Part shown: positions 1 through 6,350 of the stretch, in pieces
How positions within the stretch are numbered: the first letter of the stretch is position 1
Layout of the letters: each line of letters starts with the position of its first letter
Source of the DNA: Chromatiales bacterium
Lineage (GTDB): Bacteria; Pseudomonadota; Gammaproteobacteria; Chromatiales; Chromatiaceae
Length of the DNA stretch: 10,433 nucleotides
NCBI GenBank assembly: GCA_024762485.1
Contig: JANTHH010000087.1
Span: 1-10,433, forward strand
Direction: 5' to 3'
The notes under the pieces: generated by a model
The model's input: only the letters and a program-made list of their open reading frames with translations
Told to the model about the DNA's origin: nothing
Database searches by the model: none
Made by a program: the position numbers and the translations under genes

Positions 1-359
1 CCCCTGCGCATCAGCTCGGGCAGCTTTTCCAGGGTCTTCCTGCCGAGCGGCGTCTGGTAAAAGGCGATCAGCTGGTCGAGTTCGTCGGCAGTGAACGATT
101 CGGTGTACATCTGCACCAAATCGGCCTTGATCGAAGGGTAGCTGAGATACCTGGCGAAAAACTCCTGTAATACCGCCCGATAGGGAAGCATTGCCGGATT
201 CGCCTGCATCTGTATGGCCAGGGTCTGCTCCATGGAGCGATCCATCACCTGCTCCATATTGATGACATCGAGCAGCTCAATGGCAGCCGCCTCGGCCCGA
301 GGGTCCGCCGCCGCGGTGCCCGCTGCCAGCAGCAACATGGCTACCAAGAGTGATTTCAT
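1..359 (-). CDS. Secreted DUF2059-family protein, C-terminus cut by window edge
   Basis: The first 119 codons of a minus-strand gene are present; the rest lies beyond the left edge. The N-terminus MKSLLVAMLLLAAGTAAA is a typical Sec signal peptide (short basic start, hydrophobic core, Ala-x-Ala end), so the product is probably periplasmic. The mature part is helical, with an N-terminal stretch rich in Met and Glu/Gln around residues 35-52. From about residue 85 it has a segment of the type YTESFTADELDQLIAFYQTPLGRK, the signature of the DUF2059 family, whose function is unknown. The ATG is preceded by GGGAGG nine bases upstream, a good ribosome binding site. It begins 39 bases after the topA stop with no terminator between, so it is probably cotranscribed with topA. 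Family assignment comes from recognising the motif, not from a search. Confidence 0.8.
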   Translation of the reverse strand, partial: MKSLLVAMLLLAAGTAAADPRAEAAAIELLDVINMEQVMDRSMEQTLAIQMQANPAMLPYRAVLQEFFARYLSYPSIKADLVQMYTESFTADELDQLIAFYQTPLGRKTLEKLPELMRR

Positions 360-398
360 CCTTTCATACCTCCCTGTGTGAACGGGAAATCGCCGGAA

Positions 399-2687
399 TC
401 ATTCCGCCGGGCTTTCCGCTTCCTCGACCGGTTCCGCATATTTGCATTCGGCCTGGGGACAGACCTTTTCGGTGCCCCTCCGCTTGGTGGTCTTGAGGGT
501 GAGGATCGGCCAGCCACAGGAGGGGCAGGGCTCGGCGACCGGCTCGTTCCAGGTGGCATAGTCACACTTCGGATAGGTCGAGCAGGAATAGAAGACCTTG
601 CCCTTGCGCGACTTGCGCTTCATCAGTGTGCCCTTGTGGCACTTCGGGCACTCGACACCCGTGTCCTCGGGTTTTTCCAGCGGCTCGATGTGTCGGCACT
701 CGGGGTAGCCGGAGCAGCCGATGAACTTGCCGTAGCGACCCTGTTTGAAGACCAGCGGCTTGCCGCATTCCGGGCAGTCCCGGCCGACGGTCTCGGGTTC
801 GGCCGAGGCGTTCTTGTCCTCGTTGATATCGCGGGTGTAGTCGCACTCGGGGTAGTTGGTGCAGCCGATGAATCGCCCGTGGCGGCCGAGCCGCAGGGAC
901 AGCTTGCTGCTGCACTTGGGGCATTCCTCATCGAGCAGTTCCTGGGTCACATCGGAGCGTTTGACGTTCTCCTGGGTGTCGTCTATCCGTGCCTTGAAGG
1001 GCTTCCAGAACTTCTCCAGCAGCGGCACCCAATCCTCTTCGCCGCGGGCCACCGCATCGAGCTCATCCTCCAGCTTGGCGGTGAAGTCGTAGTCGACGTA
1101 CTGGGTGAAGTAATTGGTGAGGAACTTGTTTACCACCCGACCCACATCGGTCGGGGTGAAGCGCTTTTTCTCCAGCTCGACATATTCGCGGTCCTGCAGC
1201 GTGGAGATGATGCTCGCATAGGTCGAGGGACGGCCGATGCCGTGCTCTTCCAGCGCCTTGACCAGGCTCGCCTCCGTGTAGCGGGGCGGCGGCTCGGTGA
1301 AGTGCTGCTCGGGGCGAATCGCCAGCAGCGGCAGGCGCTCGCCCTCTGCCAGCGGCGGCAGCATCTTTTCATCCTCGTCGCCTGCCTTTGCGTCGTCCTT
1401 GCCCTCGAGATAGACCCGCATGAAGCCGGGGTTGGCCACGGTGGAACCGGTGGCACGGAAGACATTGCCCTCGCCGGCGGTCATGTCGGCCGCCACCGTG
1501 TGCAGGGTGGCATGGATCATCTGGCAGGCCACCGTGCGCTTCCAGATCAGCTCGTAGAGCCGGAACTGGTCCTTGTCGAGGCGGTTCCTGATCTCTGCCG
1601 GCACCCGCAGTGCGGAGGTGGGACGGATCGCCTCGTGGGCCTCCTGGGCATTCTTCGACTTGGTCTTGTAGACCCGCGGCTGCTTAGGCACCTGGTCGGC
1701 ACCGTAACGTTCGCTGATGAAGCCGCGCAGCTCGTCCAGGGCCTCGTCCGCCAGATGCACCGAGTCGGTCCGCATGTAGGTGATGAGGCCGACCGCGCCT
1801 TCGCCGATGTCGACACCCTCGTAGAGCTGCTGGGCGACCCGCATGGTGCGCTGGGCGGTGAAGCCGAGCTTGCGTGCCGCCTCCTGCTGCAGGGTGGAGG
1901 TGGTGAAGGGGGCAGCGGGATTACGCTTGCGCTGCTTCTTCTCGACCTTGACGACATCAAGCGCGCCATCGGCCTTCTCCAGCAGGGTCTTTTCCACCTC
2001 GTGGGCGCGCTTGTCATTGTCGATGCTGAACTGACCGAGCTTCTCGCCGGCAAAATGAGTCAGCTTGGCGGTGATCACCGCCTCCTTCTTCACGTCCGCC
2101 TCGACGCTCCAGTATTCCCTGGGTTTGAAGGCCTCAATCTCCTCCTCGCGCTCGACGATCATGCGCAGTGCCGGGCTCTGCACCCGGCCGGCCGACAGCC
2201 CGCGGCGGATCTTCTTCCACAGCAGCGGCGAGAGGTTGAAGCCCACCAGATAGTCCAGGGCGCGGCGTGCCTGCTGGGCGTTGACCAGATCCATGGACAG
2301 CTCGCGGGGATGGGCCACCGCGTCCTGCACCGCCTTCTTGGTGATCTCGTTGAACACCACGCGGTAGACCGGCTTGTCCTTGAGCACCTTGCGGTCCTTC
2401 AGCAGTTCGTAGAGGTGCCAGGAAATGGCCTCGCCCTCGCGGTCCGGGTCGGTCGCGAGATAGAGCGCATCGGCCTTCTTCAGCTTATTGATGATCTCCT
2501 TGACATGGCGCTCGTTGCGCTCGATGACCTGGTACTTCATCTTGAAGCAGTGCTCGGTATCCACGGCACCCTCCTTGGGCACCAGGTCGCGCACGTGGCC
2601 GTAGGAGGCGAGCACCCCGAAGTCCTTGCCCAGGTACTTCTCGATGGTCTTGGCCTTGGCCGGGGATTCGACGATCACCAGATTCAT
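399..2687 (-). CDS. topA: DNA topoisomerase I (type IA, omega protein)
   Basis: Removes negative supercoils by cutting and rejoining one DNA strand through a 5'-phosphotyrosine link; it is Mg-dependent and acts in the cytoplasm. The 762-residue protein begins with the TOPRIM domain: Glu7 in IVESPAKAKTIEKYLG and the acidic triad Asp80-Asp82-Glu84 in ATDPDREGE. The catalytic tyrosine is Tyr304 in LITYMRTDS. The RGLSAGRVQSPALR segment (162-175) and EEHGIGRPSTYASII (480-494) are further type IA signatures. Four C-terminal Cys4 zinc fingers follow, at Cys589/592/609/615, Cys638/641/658/664, Cys680/683/702/708 and Cys721/724/743/748. E. coli TopA is about 100 residues longer, with three Cys4 fingers plus two ribbon domains, so the tail here is organised differently. 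The ATG gives the normal family N-terminus but has only a weak upstream GGAA. The gene lies downstream of smg, separated by terminator-like hairpins, so it probably has its own promoter. Confidence 0.98.
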   Translation of the reverse strand: MNLVIVESPAKAKTIEKYLGKDFGVLASYGHVRDLVPKEGAVDTEHCFKMKYQVIERNERHVKEIINKLKKADALYLATDPDREGEAISWHLYELLKDRKVLKDKPVYRVVFNEITKKAVQDAVAHPRELSMDLVNAQQARRALDYLVGFNLSPLLWKKIRRGLSAGRVQSPALRMIVEREEEIEAFKPREYWSVEADVKKEAVITAKLTHFAGEKLGQFSIDNDKRAHEVEKTLLEKADGALDVVKVEKKQRKRNPAAPFTTSTLQQEAARKLGFTAQRTMRVAQQLYEGVDIGEGAVGLITYMRTDSVHLADEALDELRGFISERYGADQVPKQPRVYKTKSKNAQEAHEAIRPTSALRVPAEIRNRLDKDQFRLYELIWKRTVACQMIHATLHTVAADMTAGEGNVFRATGSTVANPGFMRVYLEGKDDAKAGDEDEKMLPPLAEGERLPLLAIRPEQHFTEPPPRYTEASLVKALEEHGIGRPSTYASIISTLQDREYVELEKKRFTPTDVGRVVNKFLTNYFTQYVDYDFTAKLEDELDAVARGEEDWVPLLEKFWKPFKARIDDTQENVKRSDVTQELLDEECPKCSSKLSLRLGRHGRFIGCTNYPECDYTRDINEDKNASAEPETVGRDCPECGKPLVFKQGRYGKFIGCSGYPECRHIEPLEKPEDTGVECPKCHKGTLMKRKSRKGKVFYSCSTYPKCDYATWNEPVAEPCPSCGWPILTLKTTKRRGTEKVCPQAECKYAEPVEEAESPAE

Positions 2688-2734
2688 ATCATGTTCCAGA
2701 AAAAACGCTCTCGATCTCCCACCGTGTGGCGGGC

Positions 2735-2763
2735 AAAAAACACCCGCTGCCGACGCAGCGGGT
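2735..2763 (-). terminator. Rho-independent terminator or attenuator upstream of topA
   Basis: Read on the minus strand, a perfect 9-bp stem ACCCGCTGC / GCAGCGGGT with a four-base loop GTCG is followed by one G and then six Ts. This is a textbook intrinsic terminator. It lies 48 bases before the topA ATG, on the same strand. It could end transcription coming from smg. If the topA promoter is the TTGACA-containing one at 2779-2808, it would instead lie inside the topA leader. The 3' arm (GCGGGT) can also pair with GCCCGC just past the T run (2729-2734), an alternative fold that would break the terminator. Confidence 0.8.
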
Positions 2764-2765
2764 TT

Positions 2766-2787
2766 GGATAGCCTATTACGGATAGCC
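2766..2787. repeat. Direct repeat GGATAGCC x2, 6-base spacer
   Basis: Two identical copies of the octamer GGATAGCC occur at 2766-2773 and 2780-2787, separated by TATTAC, giving a 14-base period. They sit between a perfect TTGACA (minus strand) and the topA-proximal terminator hairpin, so they would lie across the -10 region and start point of a promoter there. They could be an operator, but the period is not a whole helical turn and two octamers could arise by chance. Confidence 0.45.
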
Positions 2788-2808
2788 GCGCCGATGTCCC
2801 ACTGTCAA
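2779..2808 (-). promoter_or_regulatory. Candidate topA promoter with perfect -35 box
   Basis: On the minus strand a perfect TTGACA (2803-2808) is followed, after 18 bases, by TATCCG (2779-2784), which matches only three of six -10 positions. With 17 bases the hexamer is CTATCC, which is poorer. Placement fits: it lies after the putative smg terminator and before topA. A start near 2772 would give a leader of about 85 bases containing the second hairpin. The poor -10 keeps confidence low. Confidence 0.35.
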
Positions 2809-2820
2809 GCAGCTGGCACG

Positions 2821-2880
2821 AAAAACATGCTGAAGGCGACAGCCCGAAGTGCACCGGGGCACAGGATCTGCCGCTTTCAG
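2821..2880 (-). terminator. Possible terminator of the tsaP-dprA-smg operon
   Basis: Nine bases past the smg stop codon, the minus strand carries an imperfect 13-bp inverted repeat (2868-2880 with 2830-2842): CTGAAAGCGGCAG against CTGTCGCCTTCAG, with one A-C mismatch and one G-U pair. It encloses a 25-base loop that can itself form a small CCCG/CGGG hairpin. Five Ts follow, beginning four bases after the stem (after CATG). The mismatch, the large loop and the offset T run make it weaker than the 2735-2763 structure, but its position just after smg supports the call. Confidence 0.5.
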
Positions 2881-2889
2881 ATCAATGAC

Positions 2890-3369
2890 TTAGTGCAGGT
2901 AACCCGGGTTTCCGTTGTAGACCAGCTCTTCCATCAAGGCGAAGGCACTCTCCTGCCCGGGCTGGTTCAGCAGCACCAGCAGGACGATCCACTTCACGTC
3001 ATCCGCGGCGAGCTCCTCGGTCTCGAGGGCCATGGCGCGCTCGATCACCAGCTCGCGGCTCAGCGAATCGAGCACCCCGATCTGCTCGAGATACAGCAGC
3101 ATGCCCTGGGTCTCGAGATCGATCCGCTGCTGCTCCCGGTCGGTGAAGATGCGGATGGACTTGTTGACCAGCACGTTGCCGGTATTCATGTAACCCTGGC
3201 GCCAGGCCAGTTCGTCCAGCCAATCGAAGGCCTTCTGCACCTCGCCCTTGGGGAAACCGGCCTCGATCAGCTCTTCCTCGAGCATGATCTGGTCCTGTGG
3301 CACAGCCTCGTCGCTGTCCATGTAATTCTCATAGATGTAGATCAGCACATCGATGACGTTCTCGTTCAC
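2890..3369 (-). CDS. smg: Smg / DUF494 family protein
   Basis: Small cytoplasmic protein of 159 residues, about the family's usual length. Smg (DUF494) proteins are encoded next to dprA in many beta- and gammaproteobacteria, and their biochemical role is not established. The N-terminus MNENVIDVLIYIYENYMDSD is the recognisable family start. The rest is acidic and helical, with no catalytic motif, signal peptide or membrane span that I can see. The C-terminal half (about 85-150) is Leu-rich and ends in ALMEELVYNGNPGYLH. The start codon is GTG, with an AGGTGA ribosome binding site six bases upstream; no in-frame ATG fits the family start. It begins 79 bases after dprA on the same strand and is probably cotranscribed with it. 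Neighbourhood (DNA processing, topoisomerase) hints at a nucleic-acid role, but that is inference. Confidence 0.93.
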   Translation of the reverse strand: MNENVIDVLIYIYENYMDSDEAVPQDQIMLEEELIEAGFPKGEVQKAFDWLDELAWRQGYMNTGNVLVNKSIRIFTDREQQRIDLETQGMLLYLEQIGVLDSLSRELVIERAMALETEELAADDVKWIVLLVLLNQPGQESAFALMEELVYNGNPGYLH

Positions 3370-3448
3370 GGCCTGTCACCTGATTGGGGAAAAAGAGACT
3401 GAAGGACCGGATCGGCCCTGGGGAAGACGACAGAGGCGGGGTATGCGT

Positions 3449-4561
3449 TCACTCAGTCAAGCTCCCGGTTCGAGCGAATAAACCACCTGGAACCGATGAT
3501 ACATGACCCTCGAGTTCTAGCAACAGCAGCATGGAGGACACCGCTTCCGCGGAAAAACCCGTGCGCTCGATCAGACTGTCGGTGGATATGGGGTCGAATC
3601 CCATGTTTTCCAATAGCTTGACGTATTCCTCATCCAGCCCCCCGGCACCCTGCACCGCCGCATCGTCCTGGGAGCCCGCTTCCTCAATTGCCAGACTGCC
3701 GAGCGCCGTGCCCAGTTCCTCGATGATGTGGCCGGCGTTCTCGACCAGCTTGGCACCTTCGCGGATCAAGGCATGACAGCCCCGCGCCAGCGGGTTGTGG
3801 ATGGAGCCGGGGATGGCGAACAGCTCGCGGCCCTGCTCCAGCGCCATGCGGGCGGTGATCAGCGAGCCGCTCTTGAGCGCCGCCTCGACCACCAGGGTAC
3901 CGACCGAGAGTCCACTGATGATGCGGTTGCGGCGGGGGAAATTTCCCGGCCGCGCCGGGGTCCCCGGCAGGAATTCGGATACCAGTGCGCCACGCTCGGC
4001 GATGCGATGCGCAAGCTCCCGGTTGCTGGCGGGATAGACCCGATCGAGACCGGTACCGGTCACGGCAACGGTCACCCCGCCGCCTTCGAGCGCCCCCTCA
4101 TGGGCGGCCGTGTCGATACCAATGGCCAGACCGCTGCAGATCGACAAGCCGTGGCTGGCCAGATAGCGGGCAAACTCCCGCGCGATACTGCCCCCGCCAC
4201 TGGTGGGATTGCGGCTGCCGACGATGGCCAGCTGGGGCAGGCTCAGGGCATCGGGCTCGCCATGCAGCCAGAGTGCGACAGGGGAATCCGGCAACTCGCG
4301 CAGCAGCGCCGGATAGGTCGCGTCGTCACGGGTCAGCAGGTGGTTTTGCGGCCCGGACAGCCACTGCAGGTCCTGCTCGATCGCGCGTTCATCCGTTTTC
4401 GCCAATGATTTGCGCACGGTCTCGGGCAATTCGCCTCCGGCCCGCAGCAGGGCCGCGGCGGAACCATAGCGGTCGAGCAGGGGATTGAGGCGGGCAGGCC
4501 CCACTCCCGGGGCCCGCAGCAGGGTCAGCCATTCGCGCAAAGACTGTTCATCCATGAACAT
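3449..4561 (-). CDS. dprA: DNA-processing protein DprA (Smf)
   Basis: DprA binds incoming single-stranded DNA during natural transformation and loads RecA onto it; it is also kept in species not known to be transformable. The 370-residue protein has three parts. An N-terminal helix-hairpin-helix/SAM-like region includes LLRAPGVGPARLNPLLDRYG (about 14-33). A Rossmann-like core (about 75-280) carries IVGSRNPTSGG (113-123), SGLAIGIDTAAHEGAL (143-158) and GNFPRRNRIISGLS (206-219), the DNA-binding and family signature segments. A C-terminal winged-helix (DML1-like) domain covers about 310-364, after an acidic, Gly/Ala-rich linker. The annotated ATG at 4561 has no good ribosome site. The ATG two codons later (4555, MDEQSLREW) has GGGA seven bases upstream and may be the real start. 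The gene begins 26 bases after the TsaP-like gene and is probably in the same operon. Confidence 0.97.
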   Translation of the reverse strand: MFMDEQSLREWLTLLRAPGVGPARLNPLLDRYGSAAALLRAGGELPETVRKSLAKTDERAIEQDLQWLSGPQNHLLTRDDATYPALLRELPDSPVALWLHGEPDALSLPQLAIVGSRNPTSGGGSIAREFARYLASHGLSICSGLAIGIDTAAHEGALEGGGVTVAVTGTGLDRVYPASNRELAHRIAERGALVSEFLPGTPARPGNFPRRNRIISGLSVGTLVVEAALKSGSLITARMALEQGRELFAIPGSIHNPLARGCHALIREGAKLVENAGHIIEELGTALGSLAIEEAGSQDDAAVQGAGGLDEEYVKLLENMGFDPISTDSLIERTGFSAEAVSSMLLLLELEGHVSSVPGGLFARTGSLTE

Positions 4562-4587
4562 GTCCCGATCTGTGAACCGGCGCTGCC

Positions 4588-5622
4588 TCAGTCCGGATTG
4601 TGCACCCGGTCGAGGACATGGATGGCACGGGTAGCGTGCATCACCAGGGCGAAACTGACGCGATCGAAGGTGCGGAACACCATCAGCAGGCCCGCCTTCT
4701 CATCGGGAAGGGTGACGCTGTCGCGACGATCCTCGGTGACCTGGTCACGCACCGTCGCCCCGCGCTGATCCACCTGAAGGACGCTGCCCGGGCTCAACCC
4801 GTCGGCGGCTCCGCGGTCGAGCACCACCACGTTGTACTGACCGATCTGCGAGACACCATCGAGCACGTCGATGATGGCGCCGTCCACGGCCTGCTCAGGC
4901 ACCTTGGGGTGGAAGTCCAGCATCGCGCGGTCTTCGGTGACCGGCAGCAGGCGGTCACCCACCAACACCTCGCGCTCCACCGCATTGATCAGCACGGTGG
5001 CCGGGTCACCGACACGTGTGAGCTGGGCGTCGCCCACGTAGAGCGCCTCGTAGCCCAGCACCTCGCCGGTCTGCGCATCCTTGTAGGGTCCGCCGGGACG
5101 CACCAGATCGAACTTTTGCTGATCCGGCTGCTCTATGGCCCTGACGTAGGCGCGCAGTCCGGCGCCCCCGATGATGTGCTCGTCGGCGAATGCCACCACG
5201 TAAGGTGCGGCATCGAGTTCATGCTCGGTGACCACGTAGGGACGGGTCAGGAACGGGGCGATGGCATCGGCCGGGATGGTGGGGATGGCGCCGTCCCAGG
5301 GGGTCACCCGGATCTTCGGACTGAGCTTGACCACCCCGCGGCTCAGCCGCAGTTGGGGCTTGCCGTTGATGTAGACCAGTTCCAGCACATCGCCCGGGTA
5401 GATGAGATGAGGGTTCGCGATCTGCGGATTGACGTACCAGATATCCGGCCAGCGCCAGGGGTCGCGCAGGAACATCTCCGAGATGTCCCACAGGGTGTCG
5501 CCCTTCTTCACCACGTAGCGTGAGGGATGCGTGGGATTGAGCAGGTCCTCGGCGGCCTGACCGATGGCGGAGACGGCCAGCAGGGCGATCACGAAGACGA
5601 GTTTACGGCTAAGCTTGAGCAT
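4588..5622 (-). CDS. tsaP: Secreted LysM protein, TsaP-like (type IV pilus secretin-associated)
   Basis: 344-residue exported protein. From ATG 5622 it begins with a signal peptide, MLKLSRKLVFVIALLAVSAI followed by GQA (cleavage near residue 23). A LysM peptidoglycan-binding domain spans about 36-83: YVVKKGDTLWDISEMFL, then the family-specific insertion RDPWRWPDIWYVNPQI, then IYPGDVLEL. The C-terminal part (about 248-338), with GLSPGSVLQV and GLLMVFRTFDRVSFALVM, resembles the FlgT-like C-terminal domain of TsaP. In Neisseria and Myxococcus TsaP anchors the PilQ secretin ring to peptidoglycan, and the LysM gene next to dprA in Pseudomonas belongs to this family. I chose 5622 because AGGGGAG lies just upstream and the signal peptide begins there; an upstream in-frame ATG at 5661 would add 13 non-signal residues. 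No pilus genes are in view, so the pilus role is inferred from family and gene order. Confidence 0.82.
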   Translation of the reverse strand: MLKLSRKLVFVIALLAVSAIGQAAEDLLNPTHPSRYVVKKGDTLWDISEMFLRDPWRWPDIWYVNPQIANPHLIYPGDVLELVYINGKPQLRLSRGVVKLSPKIRVTPWDGAIPTIPADAIAPFLTRPYVVTEHELDAAPYVVAFADEHIIGGAGLRAYVRAIEQPDQQKFDLVRPGGPYKDAQTGEVLGYEALYVGDAQLTRVGDPATVLINAVEREVLVGDRLLPVTEDRAMLDFHPKVPEQAVDGAIIDVLDGVSQIGQYNVVVLDRGAADGLSPGSVLQVDQRGATVRDQVTEDRRDSVTLPDEKAGLLMVFRTFDRVSFALVMHATRAIHVLDRVHNPD

Positions 5623-5674
5623 AGGGCTCCCCTGGTTGTGGACTAAGGCAAAGTCGGCCAAAGCCTATTCCTGT

Positions 5675-5703
5675 ATTATCATTATCCTAACGCACTTTTT
5701 TAA
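5675..5703 (-). promoter_or_regulatory. Candidate sigma70 promoter for tsaP-dprA-smg
   Basis: Minus-strand -35 TTAAAA (5698-5703, four of six consensus positions) and -10 GATAAT (5675-5680, five of six) are separated by exactly 17 bases. The start point would be near 5668, giving a 46-base leader before ATG 5622. A second copy of GATAAT lies directly upstream (5681-5686). The stretch is AT-rich within an otherwise GC-rich window. Confidence 0.55.
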
Positions 5704-5704
5704 T
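5676..5704 (+). promoter_or_regulatory. Candidate sigma70 promoter for def-fmt-rsmB operon
   Basis: Plus-strand -35 TTATCA (5676-5681, four of six) and -10 TTTAAT (5699-5704, five of six) are separated by exactly 17 bases. The start would be near 5711, leaving a leader of about 20 bases before the def ATG. An alternative -10, TACTAT (5710-5715), pairs only with CTAACG and would leave almost no leader. The two boxes coincide with the -10 and -35 boxes of the opposite-strand promoter. Confidence 0.5.
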
Positions 5705-5730
5705 CTGCTTACTATAGCGCGGAAAATCCC

Positions 5731-6261
5731 ATGGCGATCCTCGACATTCTGCATTTCCCCGATAATCGACTGCGTAACAAGGCCAAACCGGTTGCCGAAG
5801 TCGACGACGAGACGCGCCGACTGGTCGACGACATGTTCGAGACCATGTACCAGGCGCCCGGCATCGGCCTCGCTGCAACCCAGGTCAACGTTGCCAAGCG
5901 CGTGGTGGTCATCGACATCTCCGAAGAGCATGACCAGCCGCTCGCCCTGATCAATCCCGAGATCCTCACCAGGGAGGGCGAGGAGACCATGGACGAAGGC
6001 TGCCTCTCCGTTCCCGGGATCTACGAAACGGTCAAACGTGCCGAGCGGATCACCATTCGCGCCCTCGACCGCAACGGCGAGCCCTTCGAGCTCGAGGCCG
6101 ATGGCCTGCTGGCGGTTTGCATCCAGCATGAGATTGACCACCTCGACGGCAAGCTGTTCGTCGACTACCTGTCCAATCTCAAGCGCCAGCGCATCCGCAA
6201 GAAGCTGGAGAAGGAACAACGCCTGGCCAGCGAACCCGCACCAGCACGTAACGCCATCTAG
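5731..6261 (+). CDS. def: Peptide deformylase
   Basis: Metal-dependent (usually Fe2+) hydrolase that removes the N-formyl group from nascent proteins at the ribosome exit, so that methionine aminopeptidase can act. The 176-residue protein carries all three signature motifs: GIGLAATQ (44-51), EGCLSVP (89-95) and QHEIDHLDG (132-140). The metal ligands are Cys91, His133 and His137, and the catalytic base is Glu134. Length and motifs match active type I bacterial deformylases. The C-terminus (about 150-176) is a basic helix followed by a short flexible tail, the part that contacts the ribosome in E. coli. The ribosome binding site is modest (GCGGAA, within 12 bases of the ATG). It is the first gene of the + strand operon; fmt follows after 89 bases, the usual def-fmt pairing. 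Confidence 0.98.
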   Translation: MAILDILHFPDNRLRNKAKPVAEVDDETRRLVDDMFETMYQAPGIGLAATQVNVAKRVVVIDISEEHDQPLALINPEILTREGEETMDEGCLSVPGIYETVKRAERITIRALDRNGEPFELEADGLLAVCIQHEIDHLDGKLFVDYLSNLKRQRIRKKLEKEQRLASEPAPARNAI

Positions 6262-6293
6262 CCTTCATCCGATTGTTGCCCCTGTGTCCCTGA

Positions 6294-6319
6294 CGGACTG
6301 CGAACACTGTCGCAGTCCG
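6294..6319 (+). other. Perfect 10-bp stem-loop in the def-fmt intergenic region
   Basis: CGGACTGCGA (6294-6303) and TCGCAGTCCG (6310-6319) are exact reverse complements with a six-base loop ACACTG. No T run follows, so it is not a standard terminator. The structure lies 32 bases after the def stop and 31 bases before the preferred fmt ATG. In the mRNA it could act as a processing or stability element or tune fmt translation. It is the only strong structure in this 89-base gap. Confidence 0.7.
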
Positions 6320-6350
6320 GCCAATGTCCAACGCCGTTGTGGATCAGCCC

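Noticed and set aside
394..406. Small palindrome CGGAATCATTCCG over the topA stop codon
   Set aside because: The stem is only five base pairs and no T run follows on the minus strand, so it does not qualify as a terminator.
378..2771. A 797-codon open frame on the + strand across topA
   Set aside because: It is antisense to a clear topA and its product has no recognisable domain. Long antisense frames arise easily in GC-rich genes.
3390..3418. GGGCC/GGTCC hairpin and a T5 run between dprA and smg
   Set aside because: The stem has five pairs including a G-U, and the T run begins nine bases after it. It is too weak to call a terminator, and the 79-base gap shows nothing else clear.
5623..5661. 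Upstream ATG that would lengthen the TsaP-like protein by 13 residues
   Set aside because: It places non-signal residues before the signal peptide and lacks a ribosome site, while ATG 5622 has AGGGGAG upstream.
6324..6350. Upstream ATG for fmt
   Set aside because: No ribosome binding site; it lies four bases behind a stable hairpin and adds nine residues not typical of Fmt.
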